The notes under the pieces were generated by a model, which saw only the letters and a program-made list of their open reading frames with translations, had not been told where the DNA came from and did no database searches. From Chitinophagaceae bacterium (lineage in GTDB: Bacteria; Bacteroidota; Bacteroidia; Chitinophagales; Chitinophagaceae): 64,000 nucleotides of DNA. The position numbers and the translations under genes are program-made. Each line of letters opens with the position of its first letter. Positions within the stretch are counted from its first letter, which is position 1. Shown here one piece after another: positions 26,493 to 36,210 of the stretch. Where the stretch lies: positions 124,001 to 188,000 of the forward strand of contig JADKAJ010000001.1 of the NCBI GenBank assembly GCA_016719165.1. Reading direction: 5' to 3'.

Positions 26493-26894
26493 TTAATCTA
26501 AAAATCGTTCTTTCAGATCCGGCGTAGGAATCATACAACTATCTTTTTTGCCAAACCATTTATACCGGTTTTTGGCGACCCAAGTATAAATACCATCCCG
26601 GATAAATGGTGGTACGATAATAAAAGCATACAATAAAGACCAGGGACTACCCAATTTTTTTAGCATGCGTAAAGCGCCGGTTGATTTTATATAAATGTTA
26701 TCTCCTTCTGCCAGGATAAATGAATTAAGCTCACCTGCAGGCAAACTATACTTTGAAAATATTTCCTGTCCTTTTTTACCCTGTAATGGTGCAAAAAGGA
26801 ATTGTTTTTTCTTATCTCTTTTGATGATGAACTGCACACTACTGTTGCAAAGATTACATACGCCGTCAAAAAGTACGATTGAAGTGTCTGCCAT
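26493..26894 (-). CDS. DCC-family thiol-disulfide oxidoreductase-like protein (DUF393)
   Basis: 133 residues with the family signature at the N-terminus, FDGVCNLCNSSVQFIIKRD, whose DxxCxxC gives the family its name and suggests redox activity. FAPLQGKKGQEI and a C-terminal KNRYKWFGKKDSCMIPTPDLKERF complete it. It is predicted cytosolic or membrane-associated. A decayed copy of its 3' end lies 1.5 kb to the left. Confidence 0.9.
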   Translation of the reverse strand: MADTSIVLFDGVCNLCNSSVQFIIKRDKKKQFLFAPLQGKKGQEIFSKYSLPAGELNSFILAEGDNIYIKSTGALRMLKKLGSPWSLLYAFIIVPPFIRDGIYTWVAKNRYKWFGKKDSCMIPTPDLKERFLD

Positions 26895-26971
26895 GCTCGG
26901 GTAAAGGTAATTTCCTTTTTCCTATAATAATTGTAATTTACTCTGCTAATTTATTTTTAAAAGCAACAGGT

Positions 26972-27472
26972 ATGAAAAGCACTTTCCTTCTTTTTATAAC
27001 CGTCGTGTTTATCCAATCCTTTATTTATAGCCAGGGAAAATATGCCGGCTCCAAAAAATCACTGATTGGCCAGGTGTATACTGATTACCTGGAGTTGCCT
27101 GCTTTTAAAGGATGGACATTTATGGAAGGTGGTGTTGCCAATTCACTTAGTGATCCGGAGATGATTACTTCCAATGTATTTAAAAAAGGAACCAGTTATG
27201 TGGTTTTTTTCAGCATCAGAGAAGATACCTCCTCCGGCCAATTCACTATTGTGGATGCAGTGGAGATTAAGGGTGTGCAAAAGGGCTGGACTGTCCGGAG
27301 CAGTTTTTGCAGGCAAAACAAAATAGAGAATAATTATATTATTGCATGGGGCAAAGAAACCACTAATGAATATATAAAGATGATAAAAAAAGCCTGGCGA
27401 TTTAACCCCGATAAACGGAGGATTGAAATTAGACCGGTGAAAGGAATTGATTGCATGAATATCGGGTGTTAG
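26972..27472 (+). CDS. Secreted protein of unknown function
   Basis: 166 residues starting with a clear signal peptide (MKSTFLLFITVVFIQSFIYSQ). The frame is open 31 residues upstream, overlapping the DCC gene on the other strand, but the internal ATG at 26972 fits the signal peptide. The mature part has no motif I recognise; it contains four cysteines, including a CMNIGC ending. It is followed at 30 bases by the lectin/protease-like gene and may be co-transcribed. Confidence 0.65.
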   Translation: MKSTFLLFITVVFIQSFIYSQGKYAGSKKSLIGQVYTDYLELPAFKGWTFMEGGVANSLSDPEMITSNVFKKGTSYVVFFSIREDTSSGQFTIVDAVEIKGVQKGWTVRSSFCRQNKIENNYIIAWGKETTNEYIKMIKKAWRFNPDKRRIEIRPVKGIDCMNIGC

Positions 27473-27501
27473 TAATAACTAAATGTTTAAAACCATTAAC
27501 T

Positions 27502-29223
27502 ATGAAATTGAATTGCAAGAGCCCTCAAAATCTTTTATTGACAGGATTGATTTTATTTCAGACCTCAATGCTTTTTTCACAGCAACCACCATTGCCGGCA
27601 AAAAAAGTTGAACCCCGGAAAGCAATCATCCCAACTAAGCCAATTATAAAAAAAGATTCTGTAACCTATGTGGCTACCCCGGCCCGGGTAGAGGTTAACA
27701 CCAGGATAGCAACAGCTGATGAAATATATATTAACCAGGGAACTTTTTTGTTGCGATCCGGCAGTGATTACCGCTATCTTACGATCAAGGATGTAGTACC
27801 TGCAACAGGGTCGGTTGCATTTTTATGGAGTTATGTCAATTACCCGGTTCAGCAGGAATGGAGTTTTATTCCTAAACCCGGTGGTTTCTATAAAATCAAA
27901 TCATCCTCCGGTTTTTATCTCACACAAAAAAGATTGTTTGCTCCTTCTATGGATCCGGAATCAGCCGAGGATAGCCAATTATGGCAGCTAATAGAAACCA
28001 GTGATGGGTATTACCATATTAAATCGAAAACCAATAAATATCTTGTTGTCACTGACAGAAGGAAAAGAGATGGCGGCCTGGTAAGTTTTGCCAACAGTGT
28101 AACCAATGATCTGAAACAAAAATGGCATTTGATTAAGCGGGATAATGACAGCAAAAAACTAACAACTTTCAACCCTGAAACAAATGGGTTCCGTTTTGTA
28201 AATACGTTTAATGGAGAAGATATCATCCGGTGGGGTGGGTTGTGCGGAGGGATGGTGTATTCAGCTTTAGATTATTTCAGGAACAGGATTCCCATTCCCA
28301 CTCAAACCTATACTCCTGCCAATGCAACTCCTCTTCAATCCTATATTTATCAGCGGCAGCAACATTCCATGTGGAATGTAAACGAAAAGTGGTCAGAACT
28401 GGAAGTGGCCAACAATTTCAGGGCGGGTGAAATATTCCGATGGGGCATACAGGGTACCGGGGGAGGAAGGCTGGAAGAATTAAAAAATGCAATTGATGCA
28501 GGAAAATCAGTTCCTATCGGATTATTTGGTGGGGGAGTGCCCAGTATCAATGGCGGCAGCGGAGGTAATCATGTTGTATTGGCAGTAGGTTATTCCCTGG
28601 GCCGTTACCAGGGAGATTTTGGTAACCGTGCAGGAGAATATAAGATTTTAGCCTATGACCCCAATATGCGAAACAGGATGGTAACACTGGTTCCGGATCT
28701 GGCCGGGCAATGTTTTTTTGAAGTAGAAAATGGAAAAGCCTGGAGAACCTATTTTGTCAATACCCGATATGACAATGAACATACACCACCACGGGATATT
28801 CCAAATTTCCCGGAAAGAGAGCCGGATGGAAGTATCCGCCATTTATACGTGGAATTTGCAACAGGCAATGATGACCTGCGGGGTGGTAATGATAATGTCA
28901 GTATTACCGTTCAATATGCAGATGGAACCACCCAGGCATTTCCTAATGTCAATAATGGGGCAAGATGGGTGGATAAAAGCTGGCAAACGATTCACCTGGA
29001 ACTAAACAGGCCGGTGCGAAAAGCTGATATCCGTCATTTCCGGCTTAACACCAGTTTTGGAAGCGATATATTCAGTGATGACTGGAATCTTGAATGGTTC
29101 AGGGTTACGACAGGTTTCGGCGGAATTAATATTGCACAATCATTTCCTCCCGAAGGCAGTGAATATATATTCCGGTTTTCAGGGGATGAAAGAAGGCAAA
29201 TGCATGTGATCAGGGTGGAGTAA
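27502..29223 (+). CDS. Secreted multidomain protein: ricin-type lectin, papain-like domain, PLAT-like tail
   Basis: 573 residues with a signal peptide (cut near LFSQ). Residues about 70-215 form a beta-trefoil lectin with three QxW repeats: Gln118-Trp120, Gln159-Trp161 and Gln206-Trp208. Residues about 235-420 carry a papain-like arrangement: Cys248 in GGLCGGMVYSALDYF, His357 in GGNHVVLAVGY, and Asp386 or Asn388 in AYDPNMRN. The last about 150 residues start with HLYVEFATGNDDLRGGNDNV, which resembles a PLAT/LH2-type beta-sandwich. It may be a secreted cysteine peptidase or amidase that binds glycans; the enzymatic role is inferred from motif spacing only. The ATG at 27502 is preferred over the upstream open frame at 27451. 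Confidence 0.72.
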   Translation: MKLNCKSPQNLLLTGLILFQTSMLFSQQPPLPAKKVEPRKAIIPTKPIIKKDSVTYVATPARVEVNTRIATADEIYINQGTFLLRSGSDYRYLTIKDVVPATGSVAFLWSYVNYPVQQEWSFIPKPGGFYKIKSSSGFYLTQKRLFAPSMDPESAEDSQLWQLIETSDGYYHIKSKTNKYLVVTDRRKRDGGLVSFANSVTNDLKQKWHLIKRDNDSKKLTTFNPETNGFRFVNTFNGEDIIRWGGLCGGMVYSALDYFRNRIPIPTQTYTPANATPLQSYIYQRQQHSMWNVNEKWSELEVANNFRAGEIFRWGIQGTGGGRLEELKNAIDAGKSVPIGLFGGGVPSINGGSGGNHVVLAVGYSLGRYQGDFGNRAGEYKILAYDPNMRNRMVTLVPDLAGQCFFEVENGKAWRTYFVNTRYDNEHTPPRDIPNFPEREPDGSIRHLYVEFATGNDDLRGGNDNVSITVQYADGTTQAFPNVNNGARWVDKSWQTIHLELNRPVRKADIRHFRLNTSFGSDIFSDDWNLEWFRVTTGFGGINIAQSFPPEGSEYIFRFSGDERRQMHVIRVE

Positions 29224-29287
29224 GACAGAGGAGTCGATTTTATTGGAATATCATTTTGAATAATCCGTTATTTTAAAAAGAGTAACT

Positions 29288-30559
29288 ATGAAATATTTTG
29301 GATTAATCATCGCAAAATTTTTATTGATTGTGAATTTCGTTATAGCACAAGACCCGCCCCGCAGGGATACGGCCTGGGGCGATTGGCCTGATCAGCCTTA
29401 CTATAATGGTGTTCTTTCAGCTCCGGTGGTCGTTGGAGAATCTGTTGCCGAAATAATATCACCAGCAGGACAAAAATTATGTTTTGATAAGAAAGTACGT
29501 ATCAAGTCAATGATCAGCAGCGGTGCTGTAGAGCAATGTATGTATATCAACACTGTAAAGGGCTATGTAGGAATTCTTCCGCCTCAACGGGGAGGTGGGG
29601 GACCAGGGTTGTGTGATATAAAGACGGATGACGCCAAATTCCTGTTTTATGTACTGGGGCTGAAAGGGAATGCATATACATTCAAAAATGCAGAAAAAAA
29701 CGGAACTATCGAGCATTGGGTCTCTACAGGAAATACACAGGCACACCAGGTTAATCTTACAAGCCCATCAGGGAATTACACAGTACATAAAAAATCTGAA
29801 CGGAGAGGTTATTGCGGGGATAAGATAAAAACATGGGCTTATAAATACGATAATCCATCCAGTCCTGTTTATTTCCTTTTCGGAAAAACTTTTCCGGAAG
29901 AGATCAATGTAAGCACTAATAAATACATTGGAAATTTCGGGGTGGGATACCAGTTTACAGATAAAGGACTATATATTATTATGGAAATGGAGAGTGGAAG
30001 TTACAGTTGTAAAATAACAGAGCTGGAAGAGGTAAGTGTATGTTTCGATCCTGCACCTTTTAAAATAGCGGAGGATGAATTTTTTATGAAGGCAAGCGCC
30101 GGCATACAAAAAGAAAGAGATAAGATTGCCAGAGATGAGGCCAGGGTGGGAGATGATTGTGTATCACAAAAAATGGCAGTCATTGAATTCAGAAAAGAAC
30201 AGGTAAGATTGCAGGAGGCAAGACTATATATCAGCCAACAGGGTAATGTGTACCAGGACCCCGCTACTCAACAAGCAATGGCACAGATGATGGATCATGG
30301 AGCAATGACCAAACAAATGATCCTGGAAAACGAAGTAAAAATATGCCAGGCGCAAAGACGGCTTTCACAAACCAGTAACCAAAGCAGCAGGGAGAGATAC
30401 CAGCAGCGCATATCATGTCTTGGAAGCCAGAACGACCAGTTAAGAAGCCTGGAGGGGCAGCTTAGAGCAATAGATATTCAATATGTAAGTGAGCCGGGCA
30501 GGGCTTTTGCAGAGAAATCAAAAAAATTTATGCAGGGATTACCAAGAACCTGTGACTGA
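29288..30559 (+). CDS. Secreted cysteine-containing protein with C-terminal coiled coil, unknown function
   Basis: 423 residues with a signal peptide (cut after FVIAQ). The N-terminal 250 residues appear beta-rich with several cysteines (CFDKK, CMYI, CDIK, YCGDK, SYSCK, VCFDP). The C-terminal 150 residues are strongly charged and glutamine-rich with heptad-like spacing (EFRKEQVRLQEARLYISQQ), suggesting a coiled coil, and include three more cysteines. I do not recognise the family. It follows the lectin/papain-like gene by 64 bases on the same strand and may work with it. Confidence 0.65.
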   Translation: MKYFGLIIAKFLLIVNFVIAQDPPRRDTAWGDWPDQPYYNGVLSAPVVVGESVAEIISPAGQKLCFDKKVRIKSMISSGAVEQCMYINTVKGYVGILPPQRGGGGPGLCDIKTDDAKFLFYVLGLKGNAYTFKNAEKNGTIEHWVSTGNTQAHQVNLTSPSGNYTVHKKSERRGYCGDKIKTWAYKYDNPSSPVYFLFGKTFPEEINVSTNKYIGNFGVGYQFTDKGLYIIMEMESGSYSCKITELEEVSVCFDPAPFKIAEDEFFMKASAGIQKERDKIARDEARVGDDCVSQKMAVIEFRKEQVRLQEARLYISQQGNVYQDPATQQAMAQMMDHGAMTKQMILENEVKICQAQRRLSQTSNQSSRERYQQRISCLGSQNDQLRSLEGQLRAIDIQYVSEPGRAFAEKSKKFMQGLPRTCD

Positions 30560-30580
30560 TGAATAGGAAATAAGGGTTTA

Positions 30581-31303
30581 TCATCCCATGTTATGAAATA
30601 CCTTCTGAACATCATCATCCTGTTCTAATTTTTCAATCAGCTTACTTACATCAGCTGCCTGCTCGTCATTAACAGGAACGGTTACGTTAGGTATCCATTC
30701 CAGCTCGGCAGAAATAGGAGTGATGCCTTTATCTTCTAATGCTTTTTGCATATTACCAAAATCGGTAAAGCCACAACGTACCACTAAAATATCTTCACCA
30801 TTTTCACCAGTGCCTTCACCGAGTTCTTCCAGTCCGTAATCAATCAGCTCCAGTTCCATGTCTTCAGCATTCAATCCTTCCGGCTTTAGCTTAAACACTC
30901 CCATTTTTTTAAACTGGAATGACACACTGCCGCTATTACCAAGAGTGCCATGTCCTTTGGTAAAACATGATTTTACGTTGGCGACCGTTCTTACATGGTT
31001 ATCGGTGGCTGTTTCTACCAGTATAGCAACGCCATGAGGTCCGTAACCTTCGTACAGTATCTCATCATAATTCACCAGCTCTTTTCCCTGTGCTCTTTTG
31101 ATAGCCGCTTCTACCCGGTCTTTTGGCATACCTACGCTCCGAGCATTCTGAAAACAACGGCGAAGGGCTGCATTGGAATTTGGATCGGGGCCACCGGCTT
31201 TTACTGCAATGATGATTTCTTTACCGATACGGGTAAAGTTTTTGGCCATCTTATCCCATCGGGCAAACATAGAGGCTTTACGTACTTCAAAAATTCTTCC
31301 CAT
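30581..31303 (-). CDS. yebC: YebC/PmpR/TACO1-family protein
   Basis: 240 residues, cytosolic. The family hallmarks are complete: RKASMFARWDKMAKNFTRIGKEI, GGPDPNSNAALRRCFQNARSVGMPKD, YEGYGPHGVAILVE and RTVANVKSCFTKGHGTLGNSGSVSFQF. Members were described as transcription regulators, and more recent work links YebC proteins to translation of proline stretches. The gene has its own TACTTTTG promoter box. Confidence 0.95.
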   Translation of the reverse strand: MGRIFEVRKASMFARWDKMAKNFTRIGKEIIIAVKAGGPDPNSNAALRRCFQNARSVGMPKDRVEAAIKRAQGKELVNYDEILYEGYGPHGVAILVETATDNHVRTVANVKSCFTKGHGTLGNSGSVSFQFKKMGVFKLKPEGLNAEDMELELIDYGLEELGEGTGENGEDILVVRCGFTDFGNMQKALEDKGITPISAELEWIPNVTVPVNDEQAADVSKLIEKLEQDDDVQKVFHNMG

Positions 31304-31350
31304 GATAAAAAGTCATTAAGTCAAAAGATTAAACAGATCAAACCGGGCTG

Positions 31351-31358
31351 CAAAAGTA
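31351..31358 (-). promoter_or_regulatory. TAnnTTTG -7 box of yebC
   Basis: TACTTTTG on the minus strand, exact consensus match, 47 bases before the ATG. It sits right after the permease terminator, which fits an independent transcript. Confidence 0.45.
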
Positions 31359-31371
31359 AGGCAATAGGGGT

Positions 31372-31403
31372 AAAAGAAAAACCGCCCAAAGGCGGTTTGT
31401 TTT
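31372..31403 (-). terminator. Intrinsic terminator of the amino-acid permease gene
   Basis: An 8-bp stem AAACCGCC / GGCGGTTT (31379-31386, 31391-31398), loop CAAA. On the minus strand it leads into TTTTTCTTTT. Its plus-strand side also has GTTTTAT, so it may work both ways. Confidence 0.8.
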
Positions 31404-31422
31404 ATCAGTTCAGGCAATTTTA

Positions 31423-32964
31423 TTATTTCTTAGTTGACTCAAAGTCATCAGCTGTGGGCAGCATATCTGCAAAATTTCTCAGTTTACTTCTTTTGCGGCT
31501 ATAGGCAAAATAGACAACCAGCCCAACAGCCATCCACATAAATGCTACTTTCAATGTCTGGGTATCAAGACCAACGATCATGGCTATGCAAATTATGGCA
31601 CCTAAACTGCACACCACCGGCACCATTGGAGTTCTGAACGGACGTTCTATAGTTGGATTTTTTACTCGTAGTATCCAAACTCCAATACTCACCAATACAA
31701 AAGCGAAAAGGGTACCAAAACTTGTCAGATCGCCAGCCACATGCCCGGGCACAAAAGCGGCAAAGGCACCAACAAATACAAACAAGATCCAGTTTGCTTT
31801 ATAAGGTGTTTTATATTTTGGATGTAACTGACCAAATGCTTTAGGGATCAAACCATCATTACTCATGGTATAGAAGATACGGCTCTGTCCCATCAGCATT
31901 ACCAAAATAACCGAGGAGAAACCTGCCAGGATTGCCACGGTTACAGCATCGGCAAGCCATTTGTAATTCGTCATATATGTACTGATAGCATAGGCAACAG
32001 ATGCCTCTCTTCCTTTTTCTGGGTCCACAAAATCCTTCCAGGGAGCTACTCCCGTTAATACATATCCGAATAAGATATAAAGGATAGTACATACCACTAA
32101 TGAACCAAGGATACCAATTGGCATATCTCTTTTCGGGTTCTTTGCTTCCTGTGCTGCTGTACTTACGGCGTCAAAACCGATAAAGGCAAAAAATACAATG
32201 GCTGCACCACCCAATATACCACCCCAACCATGTTTATTCCAGCTACTGTAATCAGCAATTATTTTACCCGCCTGGTCTTTGACTGCCTCTGTTCCTTCCG
32301 GAATCATGTACGGGGTATGATTTTCTGGTTTGATATATTGCCAGCCAATGGCAATGAAGAGGATCACTATCGCCACTTTGATAAATACAATAATAGCATT
32401 GACAAAAGCTGATTCCTGGGTGCCTTTGATCAGTAGCAAGGTCAGTGCCAGCAAAATGATTAAAGCAGGTGCATTTAATATACCGGAGTGATGGACACCG
32501 GCAGAGTCAGTGAAACTTTCAAATGGTGAATGGCACCATTCATACGGAATAGCCCCTCCCAACAGCTTATTCAGGTATTCACTCCAGGCAATAGATACTG
32601 TGGCAGCGCCCAGGGCATATTCCATGATCAGCGCCCATCCAATAATCCAGGCGATCAGTTCACCCATCGTTACATACGAATAGGCATACGCACTGCCGGC
32701 AATCGGGATCATTGAGGCAAACTCTGCATAACACAGACCTGCAAAAGCACAACCGATAGCTGCGATAATAAAGGAAATGGTCACAGCTGGACCTGCTGCC
32801 TGTCCGGCGGCAGCCGCAGTTCGTACAAACAATCCTGCTCCAATGATAGCACCAATGCCAAGGGCGATCAGGTTTCCGGCTCCGAGGGTACGTTTTAATC
32901 CTTTTTCTGAATCTGCAACCTGGATCAACATATGATCCAGCGACTTCTTTCTAAACAAACTCAT
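31423..32964 (-). CDS. APC-superfamily amino-acid permease
   Basis: An inner-membrane amino-acid transporter of 513 residues with about 12-13 helices. The substrate-site signature of the first helix is present (LGIGAIIGAGLFVRTA near residue 35), as is the conserved CYAEFASMIPIAGSAYAYSY near 77 and the FFAFIGFDAVSTAAQEAKNPKRDMP segment near 260. It resembles the cationic amino-acid transporter group; exact substrate unknown. It follows the AGCS gene by 27 bases on the same strand, so both may be on one transcript. Confidence 0.9.
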   Translation of the reverse strand: MSLFRKKSLDHMLIQVADSEKGLKRTLGAGNLIALGIGAIIGAGLFVRTAAAAGQAAGPAVTISFIIAAIGCAFAGLCYAEFASMIPIAGSAYAYSYVTMGELIAWIIGWALIMEYALGAATVSIAWSEYLNKLLGGAIPYEWCHSPFESFTDSAGVHHSGILNAPALIILLALTLLLIKGTQESAFVNAIIVFIKVAIVILFIAIGWQYIKPENHTPYMIPEGTEAVKDQAGKIIADYSSWNKHGWGGILGGAAIVFFAFIGFDAVSTAAQEAKNPKRDMPIGILGSLVVCTILYILFGYVLTGVAPWKDFVDPEKGREASVAYAISTYMTNYKWLADAVTVAILAGFSSVILVMLMGQSRIFYTMSNDGLIPKAFGQLHPKYKTPYKANWILFVFVGAFAAFVPGHVAGDLTSFGTLFAFVLVSIGVWILRVKNPTIERPFRTPMVPVVCSLGAIICIAMIVGLDTQTLKVAFMWMAVGLVVYFAYSRKRSKLRNFADMLPTADDFESTKK

Positions 32965-32991
32965 CTAAAAATCTATTTTCTTATTTTTAAA

Positions 32992-34644
32992 TTATTTTTT
33001 CCCTTTTGATTCTTTTATTGCTTTTAGATACCTGTTAAGCTCTTCTTTAACCCTGGGAAAAAGGAATAACAGACCAATCATGTTAGGGAATACCATCGCC
33101 AGGATCATAGCATCAGAAAAATCGGTGACTGCCGATAATGAAACGGAGGCCCCTATGACAACGAATGCCAAAAAAAGAAATTTATAACTGAGGTCTGCGA
33201 TTTTACCACGGCCAAAAAGGAATTTCCATGCCTGCAGGCCATAATAAGACCAGCTGATCATGGTAGAGAAGGCAAATAGAACAATCGCAATGGTAAGTAC
33301 ATATGAAAAATGCGGTATCACTTCGTTATAAGCCATACTGGTAAGATCTACACCACTGGTGCTTCCCCCGGTTGCATTTAAAACAACACTTCCTTTTCCA
33401 TCACCACCATAGGGGAACATTAAGCCATCTTTATTGAACATTATAATAACAAGAGCTGTCATTGTACAGATCACCACGGTGTCGATGAATGGTTCCAGCA
33501 GGGCGACAATCCCTTCAGAAGCGGGGTATTTTGTTTTAACTGCAGAGTGGGCAATGGATGCTGATCCGGCACCAGCTTCATTGGAGAAAGCCGCTCTTTT
33601 AAAGCCAACAATTAATACACCCATCAGGCCACCGAGCCCGGCCCTCGGAGAAAAGGCTTCTTTAAATATCATGGAAAAGGCATCATCAATAAAACTGAAA
33701 TTGGCAAATATGATGATCAGTGAAGCAACGATATAGATGATCGCCATTATCGGAACGATCTTTTCGGTTACTGTTGCTATCTTTTTAATTCCACCAATAA
33801 TAACAATACCTGTTATAATGGCAAGTGCAAGGCCAATGAAAAAACCCGATGATGCTCCCTGCATACCAGTCATGGCAGCAATTTGTTGCGCAGCCTGGTT
33901 GCTTTGGAAAGCATTACCACCACCCAATGAACCGCCCACACATAAAATTGCAAACAGGATGGCAAGGAATTTTCCCAATCCGGCCAGTTTTAATTCTTTA
34001 AATCCTTTGGTTAAATAATACATGGGGCCTCCGTACACTACACCATTTTTATCAATATCACGGTATTTAACTCCCAATGTACATTCGACAAATTTGCTGC
34101 TCATTCCCAGCAGGCCGCAGATGATCATCCAGAAAGTGGCACCGGGTCCGCCAATTGCAATGGCAATGGCTACGCCGGCAATATTTCCCAATCCTACCGT
34201 GCCGGAGACAGCTGTTGCTAACGCCTGGAAATGGTTAACCTCACCATGATGCGATTCGTCTTTGATGGTTTTTACAATATCGCCATCAACGACATTTACA
34301 TTTGGATCTTTCACATTGTTCGCATCTTTTTCAATGTCATCATGCTTGCCTCTTACTACTTCGATAGCGAGACCGAATCGCCGGATATTTACAAAAGAAA
34401 AATAGAGAGTGAAGAATAAAGCACCACAAACAAGTAGTATCACAACAAGGGGTACCTGAACACCGCCCAGATTAATTGTATAAAATACAAAACTGCTCCA
34501 TGCATCCGTAATGGGCTGAAACCACTCATTAATCCTTTCATCCAGTCCTTTGGGCGGAGCTGGCGTATCCTGGGCAGAGGACAGAAAAGGGACGGCAATT
34601 GCAGTCATCATCATATAAAAAATCTTCGATATGTTTTTTAGCAT
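32992..34644 (-). CDS. Sodium:alanine/glycine symporter (AGCS family)
   Basis: 550 residues, about 11 helices, importing alanine, glycine or similar with sodium. Family motifs: ATAVSGTVGLGNIAGVAIAI near residue 145, GGPGATFWMIICGLLGMSSKF after it, and FSNEAGAGSASIAHSAVKT near 355. A signal-like N-terminus and a roughly 40-residue insert between the first helices (residues about 105-135, acidic) are slightly unusual. It is the first gene of a two-gene amino-acid transport operon. Confidence 0.92.
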   Translation of the reverse strand: MLKNISKIFYMMMTAIAVPFLSSAQDTPAPPKGLDERINEWFQPITDAWSSFVFYTINLGGVQVPLVVILLVCGALFFTLYFSFVNIRRFGLAIEVVRGKHDDIEKDANNVKDPNVNVVDGDIVKTIKDESHHGEVNHFQALATAVSGTVGLGNIAGVAIAIAIGGPGATFWMIICGLLGMSSKFVECTLGVKYRDIDKNGVVYGGPMYYLTKGFKELKLAGLGKFLAILFAILCVGGSLGGGNAFQSNQAAQQIAAMTGMQGASSGFFIGLALAIITGIVIIGGIKKIATVTEKIVPIMAIIYIVASLIIIFANFSFIDDAFSMIFKEAFSPRAGLGGLMGVLIVGFKRAAFSNEAGAGSASIAHSAVKTKYPASEGIVALLEPFIDTVVICTMTALVIIMFNKDGLMFPYGGDGKGSVVLNATGGSTSGVDLTSMAYNEVIPHFSYVLTIAIVLFAFSTMISWSYYGLQAWKFLFGRGKIADLSYKFLFLAFVVIGASVSLSAVTDFSDAMILAMVFPNMIGLLFLFPRVKEELNRYLKAIKESKGKK

Positions 34645-34780
34645 ACAGCGTTGGTTTTGATCGAAATGGTAATTAAAGTGCGTAAAGTAATTAAATATTT
34701 AGCAGAAAGATTGAAAAATATCCACCAAAGGTGCTTATTCAGGGTCGCACGGATTTTTAAGTAATTTCAAAGTAAACCTT

Positions 34781-34788
34781 TAGTTTTG
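34781..34788 (+). promoter_or_regulatory. TAnnTTTG -7 box of the first dicarboxylate symporter gene
   Basis: TAGTTTTG, exact consensus match, 21 bases before the ATG. No clear -33 TTG. Confidence 0.4.
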
Positions 34789-34809
34789 ACGCCTTACTAT
34801 AATTAATCT

Positions 34810-36210
34810 ATGAACAGACGAAAGGCCGGCCTGCTCTCCCTCCTGTTATTTACGGTAGTAGCACTTATTCATTTCCTGCACATGCAGAAATGGATCATAC
34901 TCCAGGAAGTGGTATTAATGACTGTTCGATGGATATTTATTGCCAGCCTGGTATTATTTGCTGTTTATAAGAAATCATTGACCACATGGATCTTAGTGGC
35001 CATGGCGATAGGGGTAGAAATAGGACTCGATTTTCCTGCTTTCTCACAAAACCTTCAATTCCTCAGCAAGATATTTCTCCGGTTGGTTAAAACGATCGTT
35101 GCTCCTTTATTATTTGCCACCCTTGTTGTGGGAATTGCCAGTCATGCTAACCTGAAACAGGTTGGCCGCATGGGTTGGAAATCATTGTTATATTTTGAAG
35201 TGGTGACTACCATTGCCCTTCTAATAGGCCTGGTGTTTATTAATATTACAAAAGCAGGTATCGGTATTAAGGTTCCGGAGGCTTTATTAAAAGAATTGCC
35301 GGAAGTAAAAGTGAAAGGATGGCAGGACCATATAATAGATATTTTCCCGGAGAATATTATAAAATCTATCTACGAGGGAAATGTGCTGCCTATTGTTTTG
35401 TTCAGTGTTGTTTTTGGTATTGCTCTCGCCTTGTTAAATGAGCAGAAGAAAAAGCCAATGCTGAATTTTGCAGAAAGCCTGGCAGAAACCATGTTCAGGT
35501 TCACCAATATCATCATGTATTTTGCTCCTTTTGGGGTAGGTGCAGCAATCGCTGTTACTGTCGGTCACTTAGGTATTGACATATTGAAAAACCTGGCTTT
35601 ATTACTTGTTACACTTTATTTAGCATTGATTGCTTTTCTTATCCTGGTTTTATTACCGATTGCAATATGGGTGGCAAAAATTCCGATTAAGAAATTTATA
35701 CAGGCGATACGGGAGCCGGTATCGATCGCATTTGCCACTACCAGTTCAGATTCTGCTCTGCCCAAGGCTTTGGAGAATATGGAGAAATTTGGGGTGCCCC
35801 GGAAAATTGTATCATTTGTGATTCCTACAGGTTACACGTTTAACCTGGATGGAACTACTTTATATCTTTCATTGGCATCTGTTTTTGTTGCCCAGGCAGC
35901 AGGGATGGATTTGTCATTTGGAGAGCAGTTAATGATCGGTCTTACATTGATGTTAACCAGTAAAGGTGTTGCTGCAGTGCCCAGGGCATCTTTGGTCATC
36001 TTGATTGCGACGGCAACAACTTTTCATTTTCCACTATGGCCTATTATGGCGATCTATGGTATAGATGAACTGATGGATATGGCAAGGACTTCTGTGAATG
36101 TGATCGGGAACACACTGGCTAGTTGTGTGATAGCAAGGTGGGAGGGTGAATTCGATGATGATAAAGCCCTTGCTTTTAATGAGCAGGAAGCCGATGCTAT
36201 CAGGGATTAA
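34810..36210 (+). CDS. DAACS-family dicarboxylate/amino acid:cation symporter
   Basis: 466 residues with the GltP/DctA fold: helical pairs, the serine-rich hairpin AFATTSSDSALPKALENM near residue 305, and GYTFNLDGTTLYLSLA near 338 for cation binding. MLTSKGVAAVPRASLVIL near 379 is the second hairpin. Two extra N-terminal helices (residues 1-70) precede the conserved core. Substrate is probably glutamate, aspartate or C4-dicarboxylates. A second, divergent family member follows 260 bases downstream; a small hairpin (AAGTGCA / TGCACTT, 36264-36280) sits between them. Confidence 0.9.
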   Translation: MNRRKAGLLSLLLFTVVALIHFLHMQKWIILQEVVLMTVRWIFIASLVLFAVYKKSLTTWILVAMAIGVEIGLDFPAFSQNLQFLSKIFLRLVKTIVAPLLFATLVVGIASHANLKQVGRMGWKSLLYFEVVTTIALLIGLVFINITKAGIGIKVPEALLKELPEVKVKGWQDHIIDIFPENIIKSIYEGNVLPIVLFSVVFGIALALLNEQKKKPMLNFAESLAETMFRFTNIIMYFAPFGVGAAIAVTVGHLGIDILKNLALLLVTLYLALIAFLILVLLPIAIWVAKIPIKKFIQAIREPVSIAFATTSSDSALPKALENMEKFGVPRKIVSFVIPTGYTFNLDGTTLYLSLASVFVAQAAGMDLSFGEQLMIGLTLMLTSKGVAAVPRASLVILIATATTFHFPLWPIMAIYGIDELMDMARTSVNVIGNTLASCVIARWEGEFDDDKALAFNEQEADAIRD

